The position numbers and the translations under genes are program-made. The notes below the pieces were generated by a model, which saw only the letters and a program-made list of their open reading frames with translations, ran no database searches and had not been told where the DNA came from. 64,000 bases of DNA. It comes from Chlamydiota bacterium (GTDB taxonomy: Bacteria > Chlamydiota > Chlamydiia > Chlamydiales > Rhabdochlamydiaceae). The stretch covers positions 1-64,000 of the forward strand of contig JABDFI010000003.1 of NCBI GenBank assembly GCA_013286595.1, given 5' to 3'. Positions 26,780-35,324 of this stretch are shown here, one piece after another (position 1 is the first letter of the stretch; the number at the start of each line of letters is the position of its first letter).

Positions 26780-27442
26780 GTGCGCGAACAGATAAGCAAG
26801 CTACGTGAAGGATGTGACGAGATCATATTCATACAAATCGGTTCCAATGTGGGGATCATGGAGACAGACCCGCTGTGTGCACTCATCATAAATGAGCGTT
26901 GGAGAGGGGTGCTCATTGAACCGGTTCCTAGAATCTTTGCTCAACTCAAGAAAAATTATGCGCATTGTCCTCATGTGTACTGTGAAAATGTTGCTGTGTC
27001 TGATATGAGAGGGTGGCGGGAATTTTATGTGATTGATGAAAACGCTGCGTTCTTTGAGACGCGAAAAGATTGGACTAATGAAGCAGGAGGTCTTTGGGGT
27101 GATTTAGTGGGCTCATTGGATCGAAATCACGTGTTAGCCTGCAAAAATGAGATTACTGAACGCGAGATAAAAACCATTCAAGTCGAATGCGTGACTTTCC
27201 AAGATATTCTCGATAAACATCACTTAAGTCGAGTTGATGTGGTGCACCTAGATGTAGAAGGTCATGAAGCGATCATTTTAAGATCGATCGATTTCGAACA
27301 GATTCGACCGAAACTAATTATCTTTGAACACGTCCACATGTCTTTTGAGACCTATTTCTCTGTAGTGGAGTTGCTACAAGGTCATGGTTATGAAGTAGTT
27401 TATACTTCCGTGTTGGATACGATGATCAGTCTATTACACTAA
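26780..27442 (+). CDS. FkbM-family methyltransferase
   Basis: 220 aa from GTG 26780 (AGGAAAAG upstream). An S-adenosylmethionine-dependent O-methyltransferase. The motif FIQIGSNVGIMETDP is the SAM-binding loop, GVLIEPVP follows, and VDVVHLDVEGHEAIILRSI is the FkbM hallmark. These enzymes often methylate sugars of surface glycans or lipids. Its 3' end overlaps prfC by 9 bp (convergent). Confidence 0.85.
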   Translation: MREQISKLREGCDEIIFIQIGSNVGIMETDPLCALIINERWRGVLIEPVPRIFAQLKKNYAHCPHVYCENVAVSDMRGWREFYVIDENAAFFETRKDWTNEAGGLWGDLVGSLDRNHVLACKNEITEREIKTIQVECVTFQDILDKHHLSRVDVVHLDVEGHEAIILRSIDFEQIRPKLIIFEHVHMSFETYFSVVELLQGHGYEVVYTSVLDTMISLLH

Positions 27443-29032
27443 AACATCCACGAGTTCATGGTGGGGGTTTTGCTTCATGCAATACTGTTTTTCCCATTGA
27501 CTTGTGAAGAGAATCATCGGACGGCCATGCTTATCTTGAACAAGTGCTGAGCTAGAGGATTTATCGAAGGTTTTCATATCGCCGATAATCCAAGCACTGC
27601 AATGATAGGGAAGCGAGGAAAGTGACGTTTCTACTCCATACTCATCTTTAAGTCGATATTGCATCACCTCGAACTGCAATTGTCCAACTGCTGCGAAGAC
27701 GATATCAGATTCTCGCTCAATTGATTTGAGAAGCTGGATGGCTCCTTCATCAGCGAGTTGTTGCACACCTTTATCAAAGGACTTGCGTTTGCCTACATCT
27801 TTTGGGTGTAAACGCGCAAAAATTTCCGGCTGAAACTGGGGCAATGGCTTATAGTTAAATCCGCCCGTAATAGAGATCGTATCACCAATGCCAAATAAGG
27901 AAGGGTTAATCACGCCGATCACATCACCTGGATAAGCGAAATCCAACGTGGTGCGTTCTCCTGCCACCATTCCATGAGGACGCGATAAGCGGATCTCACG
28001 ACCTAAGCGATGGTGTTTGACAACCATATCCCGTTCAAATCGACCCGAACAGATTCGAATGAAGGCCATGCTATCGCGATGACGACGATCCATATTGGCT
28101 TGCAACTTGAACACATAGCCGCTAAAGGGGGTTCTGCACGGATCGATTTCAATTTCTGTGCCATCGAGTTTCAAAGCCATGCGTTCATGGGGGCAGGGAG
28201 CCAAATGGATGAAGGCATCAAAGAAGGGCTCTACGCCAAAATTAGTTAAGGCAGAAGCAAAGAAAACAGGTGTGACATCGCCGGATAAGAATTCTTCTAT
28301 GCTAAAAGGGTTGCCGGCCATCTCTAATAATTGCAACTCTTCCATCAATTTATTGTAATTGTCAGGACCGATCTTTTTTTTGGCTTCTTGAGAGTCGAGA
28401 GGAAGGCGTTGGATATCGGCTTTATGAGCTCCACCAGCTGAAGTGCGAGTAAAAAACACGCATTCATTGGTTGCGCGATCCACGACGCCTTGAAATTCTT
28501 TTCCCATCCCGATGGGCCAATTTTTTGCAAAGGAGTGAATCTGCAGCACGTTTTCCACTTCATTCATGAGATCCAAAGGTTCTCTTCCTGGCATGTCCAT
28601 CTTATTCATGAAGGTCAAGACGGGGATTTTGCGAAGGCGGCAGACTTCAAATAATTTACGCGTTTGCTTTTCCACTCCTTTTGAAGCATCGATCACCATG
28701 ATGGCGCAATCAGCTGCAGTTAGGGTGCGGTAAGTATCTTCAGAAAAATCTTCGTGACCAGGTGTATCTAGGACATTGATGATCGTGTCTTTATAGGTGA
28801 ATTGCATGGCAGAAGAGGTGATCGAAATACCTCGTTCTTGTTCCATGGCCATCCAATCGGAAGCTGCGGCTTTTCTGCCCTTTCTTCCCTTGACCATGCC
28901 AGCTGTATGGATCATGCCGGAATAAAGTAATAATTTTTCTGTGAGTGTGGTTTTTCCAGCATCAGGATGACTGATGATGGCAAATGTCCGTCGTTTTTTG
29001 ACAGCTTCTTGAATTGAGGTTTCTAAGTCCAT
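27434..29032 (-). CDS. prfC: Peptide chain release factor 3
   Basis: 532 aa GTPase that recycles RF1/RF2 from the ribosome after peptide release. Seen: P-loop SHPDAGKTTLTEKLL, switch II DTPGHEDFSEDTYRTL, and NKMD. The N-terminal variant KRRTFAIISHPDAGKTT and RKGRKAAASDWMAMEQERGIS distinguish RF3 from EF-G. Length is normal (E. coli about 529). As I recall, RF3 is not universal among chlamydiae. Confidence 0.95.
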   Translation of the reverse strand: MDLETSIQEAVKKRRTFAIISHPDAGKTTLTEKLLLYSGMIHTAGMVKGRKGRKAAASDWMAMEQERGISITSSAMQFTYKDTIINVLDTPGHEDFSEDTYRTLTAADCAIMVIDASKGVEKQTRKLFEVCRLRKIPVLTFMNKMDMPGREPLDLMNEVENVLQIHSFAKNWPIGMGKEFQGVVDRATNECVFFTRTSAGGAHKADIQRLPLDSQEAKKKIGPDNYNKLMEELQLLEMAGNPFSIEEFLSGDVTPVFFASALTNFGVEPFFDAFIHLAPCPHERMALKLDGTEIEIDPCRTPFSGYVFKLQANMDRRHRDSMAFIRICSGRFERDMVVKHHRLGREIRLSRPHGMVAGERTTLDFAYPGDVIGVINPSLFGIGDTISITGGFNYKPLPQFQPEIFARLHPKDVGKRKSFDKGVQQLADEGAIQLLKSIERESDIVFAAVGQLQFEVMQYRLKDEYGVETSLSSLPYHCSAWIIGDMKTFDKSSSSALVQDKHGRPMILFTSQWEKQYCMKQNPHHELVDVLV

Positions 29033-29099
29033 GGTCTTGCAAGTTTAGTATTCTATATAGAATAAAGGGAAGTGTAAATTTTTGTGTAAATTTATCCTT

Positions 29100-29168
29100 T
29101 AGACCTCTTTCGAAATTAGGGGTTCGTCGATTTTCGGGATTATTTTGGCCGATTTTCGAAGGGGTCTA
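29100..29168. repeat. Imperfect palindrome between divergent genes
   Basis: TAGACCTCTTTCGAAA on the left pairs with TTTTCGAAGGGGTCTA on the right, with GATTTTCGGG/GGCCGATTTTC arms inside. The start TAGACCTCTTTC recurs at 43375, so a further repeat family is likely. The remaining 29033-29319 shows no gene. Confidence 0.6.
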
Positions 29169-29319
29169 TTGCATTTCTATGTCACATTCAGTAGAATGGT
29201 CTACATGGAACGTTTTTTCACCATTTCCTTCACGACCTTCACAACGGCTGTTTGCAGCCGGTAGACTCTTCTTTTCCCATCTCTATATTATTTTTTAATC
29301 CCTCAAATGGAGAAGAACT

Positions 29320-30483
29320 ATGCTACCTATTATTTTATTAGGGGTGATGATCGCAGCTGGATGGATCAGCCCGTATTTACCTCTTAGTTTTAACTCAGTC
29401 GTATATAGCTTAAGCTTATCGATTAAGTCTGTCATTGTCTTCCTACTGCCTTTACTCATCTTTTGTCTTTTATTTAAAACAGCAGTGCACTTAGCCAAGA
29501 CGGCTACAAGAATGATGGTATTCTTGATTGTTGGAGTATGTGTGTCCAATTTTATTTCCACCCTAGTGAGTTATGGCGTAGGCACGTGGATTTATGATTT
29601 AGATTTTTCCATGGTGTTGCCCGATCGTTTAGATCAACTAACTCCTGCATGGACACTTCAATTGCCTACATGGATAAGAAATGATTACGCTTTATTTGGA
29701 GGGGTGGTGTTGGGGATTGTTTTAGCTAAGTTCAAACCGAAGGCGGCTCATAGAATTGCCCAGGTCATGGAGAAGGCGATCCGAGGGATTTTAAACGTGT
29801 TTCTTGTATTGATTCCTCTCTTCATTGCGGGATTTGTGATTAAACTCAGTCATGATCGCGTGTTATCCTATATGTTGAGCAATTACGCCTTGATCTTAGG
29901 GATCGTCGCAGGAGCAGTGCTTTTGTATGTGATGTTGATCTACTTCCTAGCCAATCGCTTGCAATGGAAAAATTTCATCCGCTGTCTACACAACATGTTG
30001 CCAGCTGCCCTCACAGGTTTAGGGAGTATGTCGAGTGCTGCAGCCATGCCCATGACGATTGTGGGCACTGAAAAGAACTCTCAGGACCCAACACTTGCTC
30101 GCGCTGTCATTCCCGCTACGGTGAACATCCATTTGATTGGGGATTGTTTTGCCATTCCCATTTTCGCTTTTGCCATCTTGAAAACCTTTGGCGTAGCAGA
30201 ACCTACTTTTTTTGCTTATTTGGGTTTTGCTTGCTATTTTGTGTTGGCAAAATTTTCTGTGGCCGCAGTTCCAGGCGGAGGAATTCTGGTCATGCTACCC
30301 ATTTTAGAAAAGCAATTGGGATTCAATGCCGAGATGCTGTCGTTAATCACAGCCTTGTACGTTCTCTTCGATCCTATCATCACGTGTGCCAATGTACTTG
30401 GCAATGGAGGCTTTGCTTTAGGTATGAGTAGACTCGTGCAATCTAAAAATGCTAGATTAACGAGGCAATTGCCTCTAACGTGA
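29320..30483 (+). CDS. Sodium/dicarboxylate (DAACS-type) symporter
   Basis: 387 aa inner-membrane transporter with about eight to ten hydrophobic segments. Family hallmarks: the serine-rich hairpin GSMSSAAAMPMTIVG (usual SSSAATLP), the second re-entrant region AAVPGGGILVMLPIL, and the aspartate/asparagine helix LFDPIITCANVLGNG (usual DR..TxxNVxGD). It would import glutamate, aspartate or C4-dicarboxylates with Na+ or H+. The last residues TRQLPLT are encoded by the 14-bp family A palindrome at 30462-30475, so the original C-terminus was altered. Confidence 0.85.
   Translation: MLPIILLGVMIAAGWISPYLPLSFNSVVYSLSLSIKSVIVFLLPLLIFCLLFKTAVHLAKTATRMMVFLIVGVCVSNFISTLVSYGVGTWIYDLDFSMVLPDRLDQLTPAWTLQLPTWIRNDYALFGGVVLGIVLAKFKPKAAHRIAQVMEKAIRGILNVFLVLIPLFIAGFVIKLSHDRVLSYMLSNYALILGIVAGAVLLYVMLIYFLANRLQWKNFIRCLHNMLPAALTGLGSMSSAAAMPMTIVGTEKNSQDPTLARAVIPATVNIHLIGDCFAIPIFAFAILKTFGVAEPTFFAYLGFACYFVLAKFSVAAVPGGGILVMLPILEKQLGFNAEMLSLITALYVLFDPIITCANVLGNGGFALGMSRLVQSKNARLTRQLPLT
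30462..30475. repeat. Solo palindrome, family A footprint, inside a reading frame
   Basis: GAGGCAATTGCCTC flanked by TTAAC and TAACG, very similar to the copy at 6975. It supplies the last codons of the symporter. Confidence 0.7.
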
Positions 30484-30484
30484 T

Positions 30485-30793
30485 CTAAGCTTTTCTCTTT
30501 GCAGCTGAATGGCGTCGTACAGCTTTGCGAGCGCGTTTCACAGCCGTTGCATTAACGACCCGTTTAGCTGCTTTTTTTACAACTCGTTTAGCTGCTTTTT
30601 TAATTTTTTTGCCGACAGGACTTTTTGCTGCTTTTTCTATTTTGTGACTGAGTTTTTTATACTTACTGACCAATTCTTTCTGAATTTTTTTTCCTTTGTT
30701 TGTGCCAAATAGGAAAGTGCTTACAGCTCCAATGGTGCTGCCCAGAAGAATACCTTCCAAAAAATGGGAATGAGATTGTTTTGATTTAAACAT
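30485..30793 (-). CDS. YtxH-like protein with histone-H1-like basic tail
   Basis: 102 aa. Residues 11-45 (FLEGILLGSTIGAVSTFLFG then TNKGKKIQKEL) fit the YtxH membrane domain. The last 45 residues are Lys/Ala/Arg/Val only, with the repeated block KKAAKRVV twice, resembling eukaryotic H1 and chlamydial Hc1/Hc2 tails. It is the last gene of a three-gene operon (31454 to 30485). Such a tail could bind DNA, RNA or an acidic partner at the membrane; function unknown. Confidence 0.75.
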   Translation of the reverse strand: MFKSKQSHSHFLEGILLGSTIGAVSTFLFGTNKGKKIQKELVSKYKKLSHKIEKAAKSPVGKKIKKAAKRVVKKAAKRVVNATAVKRARKAVRRHSAAKRKA

Positions 30794-30802
30794 AAATGTT
30801 CC

Positions 30803-31099
30803 TCAATGTTGAAATTTTTTCCATAATTTTACTCCAATAGCCACCCACTCAACTACATCAGAGATCGTATCTTCATGTCTATGAATCTTCCTTTCCACAT
30901 CTTTTAAACGAGTGGGCTCTTGTACGCCTTCACTTTCAAAGATTTCGCCAATGTGACCAATCACTTTTCCTATTGTATGTAGAGGAGATTGTTGTTGTTT
31001 GCGGCAAGCTATATAAAAAGTTAAAGCTCCGATACCCACAACTCCACCTATTAATGCGCCGATTACCCAAGTTGAGTCTTCTTTATCATGACTTGACAT
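30803..31099 (-). CDS. Small membrane protein of the ytxGH-like operon
   Basis: 98 aa, one membrane segment near the N-terminus (WVIGALIGGVVGIGALTFYI), then a polar helical region. The N-terminal Gly-rich helix resembles YtxH proteins, but the family is uncertain. It overlaps the upstream gene by 14 bp and lies 9 bp before the next, so it is tightly coupled. Confidence 0.65.
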   Translation of the reverse strand: MSSHDKEDSTWVIGALIGGVVGIGALTFYIACRKQQQSPLHTIGKVIGHIGEIFESEGVQEPTRLKDVERKIHRHEDTISDVVEWVAIGVKLWKKFQH

Positions 31100-31454
31100 A
31101 TCTCTTGATTCCTTCTTTAAGATGATTAAAAAGGCGAATGATGCCTGCTGTGGATTCTGCTATATCACTAATGACATCAGAAATATCCTTATCTTCTTTT
31201 TTCATGTGGTGAAGAGGTCGAAAAAACACATCTAAAGATTCAGATTTTTTTTTAATATCTAGTGTTAACTTGTTGACATTCTGGAGTAATTCGACGCTAA
31301 CTTCAGAAATGGCCTCTAAGTTCTTGTGGACTTCCATAAGGACGCGATCAGTTCTTTTTAGGGTTTTCCGTGTCGATTGCAAGGTCATGATCAAGAAGAC
31401 GACCAGCACCACAAAAGTGAGAGCGATAACGCCTATAATGATTTCCATGACCAT
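31086..31454 (-). CDS. DUF948 (YtxG-like) membrane protein
   Basis: 122 aa. The N-terminal membrane helix IIGVIALTFVVLVVFLIMTL is followed by a long amphipathic coiled coil (LKRTDRVLMEVHKNLEAISE). This is the DUF948 arrangement. DUF948 followed by YtxH is the gene order I recall from the Bacillus general-stress ytxGH locus, which supports the assignment of all three genes. Confidence 0.75.
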   Translation of the reverse strand: MVMEIIIGVIALTFVVLVVFLIMTLQSTRKTLKRTDRVLMEVHKNLEAISEVSVELLQNVNKLTLDIKKKSESLDVFFRPLHHMKKEDKDISDVISDIAESTAGIIRLFNHLKEGIKRYVKS

Positions 31455-31578
31455 GTGTGTGTATTCCGATTAATATACTTTTCTTAATTTTATTTTGTAA
31501 TTAATTTTCAATTTTGTAAATAAAAACAAATTAATGTACTTCATTTACATTGTAATTAATGGAGGAAGGGAAACTCTA

Positions 31579-32445
31579 TCAAGGGGTTATGAGATTTTCT
31601 TTCCAGGCTCGCTCAAGATATAGGGCAAGCTCTGGGTATTGAGACTGTAGTCGATCGCGCAATAGGGTCAAGCGATCCCATAGGATATCTTGGGGAAAAG
31701 GGGTTGTTGATTGTCTTAGACGTCCAATGTCGATTTGCACGACATGTTCTCCTAAGATCCCAAAATTGCCCTCGATCAAGCTTTCCCTATCTTCAATCCC
31801 TGCAGCATACCGTTTGTGAAATAAGCAGATCAGTTGCGAAAGAGCGTGGTGTGCTTGCTCTGGATGCCCCTCTTCCATCCACCGTTCGATCATGGGAAGA
31901 AGCGGCTCTGCCTTCCTCTGAAGAATGAATTCTGTCTGATCTAGATCTAAGCTGTGAGGAATGTTCATCTTATCAATCACTACAGCTTGGTGGTATAGGT
32001 CATCAGTTCGATTCAAGTGAACATGGACGAGGGCGGTTTCAAAGGGGAATCTTTTGTAAGCTAAGAGGTAGCTGCGCGCGTCTTTGGCTAGCTTATAGTA
32101 ATCTTTGAGGATTTTTTTCGAGCGGTAGTACTCCCCATATACGGGGAGATAGCGCAGCCAAAAAGGGGGAAGAAAGCGGGCATGGATGGGTAGTTTTAAC
32201 ACATACTGGCCATCTTCTGATTCAAAAGCAAAACACTGGTGTCCTTTTCCCAGATAGTGAAAGCTTTGACCAAAAATGCGCTGAACGAGGTGGGGATCCA
32301 TGGTCGGGGTTTTCCACTCCTCTCGAAATGGGGCTTGGCTAGGGATTTTATAGGGGACAAAGCCATCTGTTTTGATCGAAGCATAGTAACTTATGCTCAC
32401 GATCATAGCGATGAATGCGCATAAGTAGATTAGGGTGCGTTTCAT
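31579..32445 (-). CDS. Membrane-anchored protein-kinase-like protein
   Basis: 288 aa. The N-terminal helix LIYLCAFIAMIVSISYYASI anchors it or is a signal sequence. Next comes a kinase-like N-lobe: YLGKGHQCFAFESEDGQYVLKLP, with a glycine loop and a Lys in the VLKL strand. A C-lobe follows with IEGNFGILGEHVVQIDIGRL, which looks like the Asn and Asp-Ile-Gly positions of the catalytic and metal loops. The HRD motif is not evident. It may be an atypical kinase or pseudokinase. No known family name. Confidence 0.6.
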   Translation of the reverse strand: MKRTLIYLCAFIAMIVSISYYASIKTDGFVPYKIPSQAPFREEWKTPTMDPHLVQRIFGQSFHYLGKGHQCFAFESEDGQYVLKLPIHARFLPPFWLRYLPVYGEYYRSKKILKDYYKLAKDARSYLLAYKRFPFETALVHVHLNRTDDLYHQAVVIDKMNIPHSLDLDQTEFILQRKAEPLLPMIERWMEEGHPEQAHHALSQLICLFHKRYAAGIEDRESLIEGNFGILGEHVVQIDIGRLRQSTTPFPQDILWDRLTLLRDRLQSQYPELALYLERAWKENLITP

Positions 32446-32489
32446 GCTTTTAAGGATTCCAAGGAGCTGCTAAAAAGTCAAATGTTAAA

Positions 32490-32503
32490 GAGGCGATTGC
32501 CTC
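32490..32503. repeat. Solo palindrome, family A footprint
   Basis: GAGGCGATTGCCTC flanked by TTAAA and TAAAC, five bases before the complete family C palindrome. Confidence 0.6.
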
Positions 32504-32507
32504 TAAA

Positions 32508-32602
32508 CTCGACTTTGTACAATTTTTAGCCCGATTGCCTAGCCCATTTGCTCAGAAAACAAATAGGCCGAGGCACTCGGGTAAAAATTGTACAAAGTCG
32601 AG
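32508..32602. repeat. Complete palindromic repeat, family C
   Basis: 95 bp. CTCGACTTTGTACAATTTTT at the left is inverted at the right, and pairing continues through CCGA.TGCCT.GCCCATTTG to a loop of about seven bases. It ends directly against the stop codon (32603-32605) of the BPL_N gene. A half copy is at the left window edge, in the same position relative to the mgtA stop. Confidence 0.9.
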
Positions 32603-33556
32603 CTAAAGGCTACTTCTAGGACTTGGATTATAATTTTCCAAAGGAAAGAGCATGTAATCTAAGACAAAATTCATCCTGTGATCATGAGAGCTGAGTTTTT
32701 GATGAATAACGTTCCAATCAGTTCCTGCATCGGGCAACGCTTTTTGATAACGTTCGACGTCAATATCTTGACTCCCATAATAGGGGTGGAACATCGATAA
32801 GAGGACAGCTCCTAAGCCAACTGGTACGAGAATAGCGGCATTTTCTAGTTTAACTTGTTCGCTGGGTTGTTTCCCTAATCGCTGAAGTTCATAGGTTGGG
32901 TAATGAACAAGAGTTTGAAACGGCTGTTGGGGCTCGGGAATAAAACTGCCTCCACCGCTTAAAAAAATGGTGCATTTCTTCGCTGTATCGCTAAACACTT
33001 TATCTGTTGTGGCGGCAACCACTTCGACCGCATCTGAATAAAAGCCCACTTTATAACGAGCCCCTGGGAAGGGGCATAGTGGCCCCAGAGCTTTCACTTT
33101 ACCGACAGAAATGTCTGACTTCTTGATGATCAATTTGCGGGAATCAGGTTGAACCTCACACACTTCGCTGTATTCTCTTGTTTCACACGCTCTATAGGCA
33201 GCGCCGCACGTTTTATAACCTTTTCCTCCAGATTTAAAAAAATCGATGATTTTTTGATTTTGAGCAGGAGTGAAAACAGCATCCAAACGACTGCTTTGTC
33301 CCGCTGGGATCACCAATAGAGTTTCCAGGGGATTGACCGCAGAGAGTTTGTCGGTGAGGTCTTCACCGCGAACACATATGACATTCCATTCGCGCAAGTG
33401 GCGTGCTTTGCGATAGGGGTTTAATCCTTCGAACATCTCTCTACATTTATCGATATTCTCATGATAAGGGCCTAAGAGAGGGTGAGTCTCATGACCCTTA
33501 TAAATGATCACTTCGGCGATTTGGCGCGTTCCTTGTCGGCAAAGCGCAACGCTCAT
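32603..33556 (-). CDS. BPL_N (biotin-protein ligase N-terminal-like) amidotransferase-fold protein
   Basis: 317 aa from ATG 33556, whose ATGA overlaps the bioY stop (a start at 33568 is also open). It matches the N-terminal domain of eukaryotic-type biotin-protein ligases: EVIIYKGHETH, LLVIPAGQSSRLDAVF, the nucleophile-elbow region GGKGYKTCGAAYRACE with Cys, and IFLSGGGSFIPEPQQPF. The catalytic ligase domain (GRGRxG) is absent. In an operon with bioY, so it probably belongs to biotin uptake or use; its reaction is not known. Confidence 0.8.
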   Translation of the reverse strand: MSVALCRQGTRQIAEVIIYKGHETHPLLGPYHENIDKCREMFEGLNPYRKARHLREWNVICVRGEDLTDKLSAVNPLETLLVIPAGQSSRLDAVFTPAQNQKIIDFFKSGGKGYKTCGAAYRACETREYSEVCEVQPDSRKLIIKKSDISVGKVKALGPLCPFPGARYKVGFYSDAVEVVAATTDKVFSDTAKKCTIFLSGGGSFIPEPQQPFQTLVHYPTYELQRLGKQPSEQVKLENAAILVPVGLGAVLLSMFHPYYGSQDIDVERYQKALPDAGTDWNVIHQKLSSHDHRMNFVLDYMLFPLENYNPSPRSSL

Positions 33557-34083
33557 CGCTGGCTCCATTTTTTCAAGCTTGTTGCTAGCCCTAAGGCTGC
33601 TAAGTTCTTCAAAAGATCAGAGGGGATGAAGAAAGCGACCCCTTTTGTAAACGCGATCGTAGCGCCCAAGAACGGGGTTAGCCATAAGAACCCTAAGAGA
33701 TAAATCAGCGCTTGGCCGCAAAGAAGTCCTGGGATAGGATGTCCTTTTTGATTCAATTTGGACATGAGATAAGCAGCTAAAGGAAAAGCCAACAGATACC
33801 CACCATTTTTACCAATCATCCATAGGCAATTAGCGCCACTGGTAAATACAGGAAGACCTAGTGTACCACATAAGAGATAGCATATGACTGAAGCAAACGC
33901 TTGTTTAGGGGATTGGGTCAAAGCTATAAAAGTAATGGCTAATGTTTGTAAGGTAAAAGGAACGGGATAAAAAGGGATTTTAATGAATGCACATAGTGTG
34001 ATCAAACTACAACCCAAGAGGCTTAAGAGCACGAATTTTGCTGGTTCATTGATGATGTGTGGTCTTGTGAGCGTTTTTTCCAT
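33553..34083 (-). CDS. bioY: Biotin transporter BioY
   Basis: 176 aa, starting at ATG 34083 with GAGGAC upstream (the longer frame to 34137 lacks a site). Six hydrophobic segments, with the BioY signatures KIPFYPVPFTLQTLAI near the N-terminus, GLPVFTSGANCLWMIGKNGG (usual G.PVFAGG.GG...L.GPTGG) and GYLLAFPLAAYLM. It is the S-component of an ECF-type importer and can work alone in some bacteria. Consistent with a symbiont that takes biotin from its host. Confidence 0.92.
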   Translation of the reverse strand: MEKTLTRPHIINEPAKFVLLSLLGCSLITLCAFIKIPFYPVPFTLQTLAITFIALTQSPKQAFASVICYLLCGTLGLPVFTSGANCLWMIGKNGGYLLAFPLAAYLMSKLNQKGHPIPGLLCGQALIYLLGFLWLTPFLGATIAFTKGVAFFIPSDLLKNLAALGLATSLKKWSQR

Positions 34084-34255
34084 ATGCTTGTCCTCAATTT
34101 GGTTCAAAAATAGGAGTTTAATCGAGGTGTTCTCCACATTTCAATGCAATTTATTTCTTTAAAACTAGCTTGTGGTTTATGTAATTTATAAATAGGTTTA
34201 TAAAGAAGGAGTGGTAGAGGTAAATGGATAAACTATAAAAGGGGTTGGAAAAGTT

Positions 34256-35035
34256 ATGCTCGATGTCTTGTGCGGTAGCAAAAATGTAAAAAAGATCCTT
34301 ATATTCCTGTTCGTCAATGGAAAATGTTATGGCACGCAACTCCATCGCATGCTCAAATCCCCCTTAACACCTATCCAGAAAGCTCTCCAGCGCTTAGAAA
34401 AAGGGGGTATGATTCAGAGCGATTATGAAGGAAAAACGAGAGTCTATCAATTCAACCCCGCCTATCCTTTATTAGCAGAGCTGGAAGCGCTGCTTAAAAA
34501 GACCTATACCTTGCTATCTCCCCAAGAAAAGAAAAGGTTTTCCTTTGTGGGGCAAAAAATTAGAGAAGAGGCGGATTCAACTTTAATTTTGAGCGTATGG
34601 CAACGATTATCTGTGGTAAAATTTCTTTCTTTCCATGCCCATACCAAATCCCATAGTTCTGAAGGGTGGAATGGAAAGGGTAAGGGAGAAATCATCGTCA
34701 AAAGCGAAGGTGCTAATGTGTTAATCTTTCAAGAGAAGGGGAGTTGGCACAGTAAACACGGGCAAGAAATCGATTTTAGCAATGTGTTTCGATGGACACT
34801 TGATGAACATGCAAACACCATTTCCCTTGAACATTTGCGGCGTGGTATCAATCATCCTGTTTTTCTTTTTCATCTGATGCCATCTGGATCTAATACGCTG
34901 ACCTCTGTCGACTCTCATCTATGCGGCGGAGACACTTATTTTGGTCAGATTTATGTTGATCAACATGCTCTTCGACTTAGTTGGCGAGTCATTGGTCAAA
35001 AGAAAAACGAAGAACTCGATTATTATTACATGTAG
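34256..35035 (+). CDS. Winged-helix protein fused to a DUF6314-like domain
   Basis: 259 aa. Residues 1-90 form an ArsR/MarR-like winged helix (KILIFLFVNGKCYGTQLHRM, LQRLEKGGMIQSDYEGKTRVYQF). Residues ~115-259 resemble DUF6314: GKGEIIV, ANVLIFQEKGSW, FRWTLDE, VFLFHLM, then the hallmark HLCGGDTYFGQIY and LSWRVIGQKKNEELDYYY. The fusion suggests a ligand-sensing regulator. It is divergent from bioY across about 170 bp, so it may control biotin uptake (inference). Its last 31 bp are duplicated at 37219-37249. Confidence 0.7.
   Translation: MLDVLCGSKNVKKILIFLFVNGKCYGTQLHRMLKSPLTPIQKALQRLEKGGMIQSDYEGKTRVYQFNPAYPLLAELEALLKKTYTLLSPQEKKRFSFVGQKIREEADSTLILSVWQRLSVVKFLSFHAHTKSHSSEGWNGKGKGEIIVKSEGANVLIFQEKGSWHSKHGQEIDFSNVFRWTLDEHANTISLEHLRRGINHPVFLFHLMPSGSNTLTSVDSHLCGGDTYFGQIYVDQHALRLSWRVIGQKKNEELDYYYM
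35005..35035 (+). other. 31-bp segment duplicated at 37219-37249
   Basis: The last 31 bases of the winged-helix gene recur exactly before the second F-box/LRR gene. They mark one boundary of the tandem duplication that produced the 37353 gene. Confidence 0.85.
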
Positions 35036-35140
35036 AGGGAATTGCAAAACTAACAAAACAAAAGGATTTTTCGGGAACTTTTTAAACAAAGTCTAAAATG
35101 GACCCGAAAAATTCTTTTGTTCTGTCAGCTTTGTAATGCC
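35036..35140. repeat. Degenerate palindromic element, family A-like ends
   Basis: The outer ends AGGGAATTGCAAAACT and AGCTTTGTAATGCC resemble family A. Inner arms AACAAAAGGATTTTTCGGG (35057-35075) and CCCGAAAAATTCTTTTGTT (35103-35121) are near-perfect complements. It starts directly after the stop codon of the preceding gene. The rest of 35141-35324 is AT-rich upstream sequence of the LRR gene. Confidence 0.65.
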
Positions 35141-35324
35141 GTATTTTTCACCATAACACACTTAAAATAAAACCCTTGTATTGTTTTAAAAAACGAGATC
35201 CTGAATGTCATACTTCCGTGTGCCTTAAAAAACAGCATATTCATTAATAAAAAAAATTTTAATATTTAAATAAAATGAAATAACTCATATAATTGTATTT
35301 TAATTAAAATTAATAGGTTTAATA

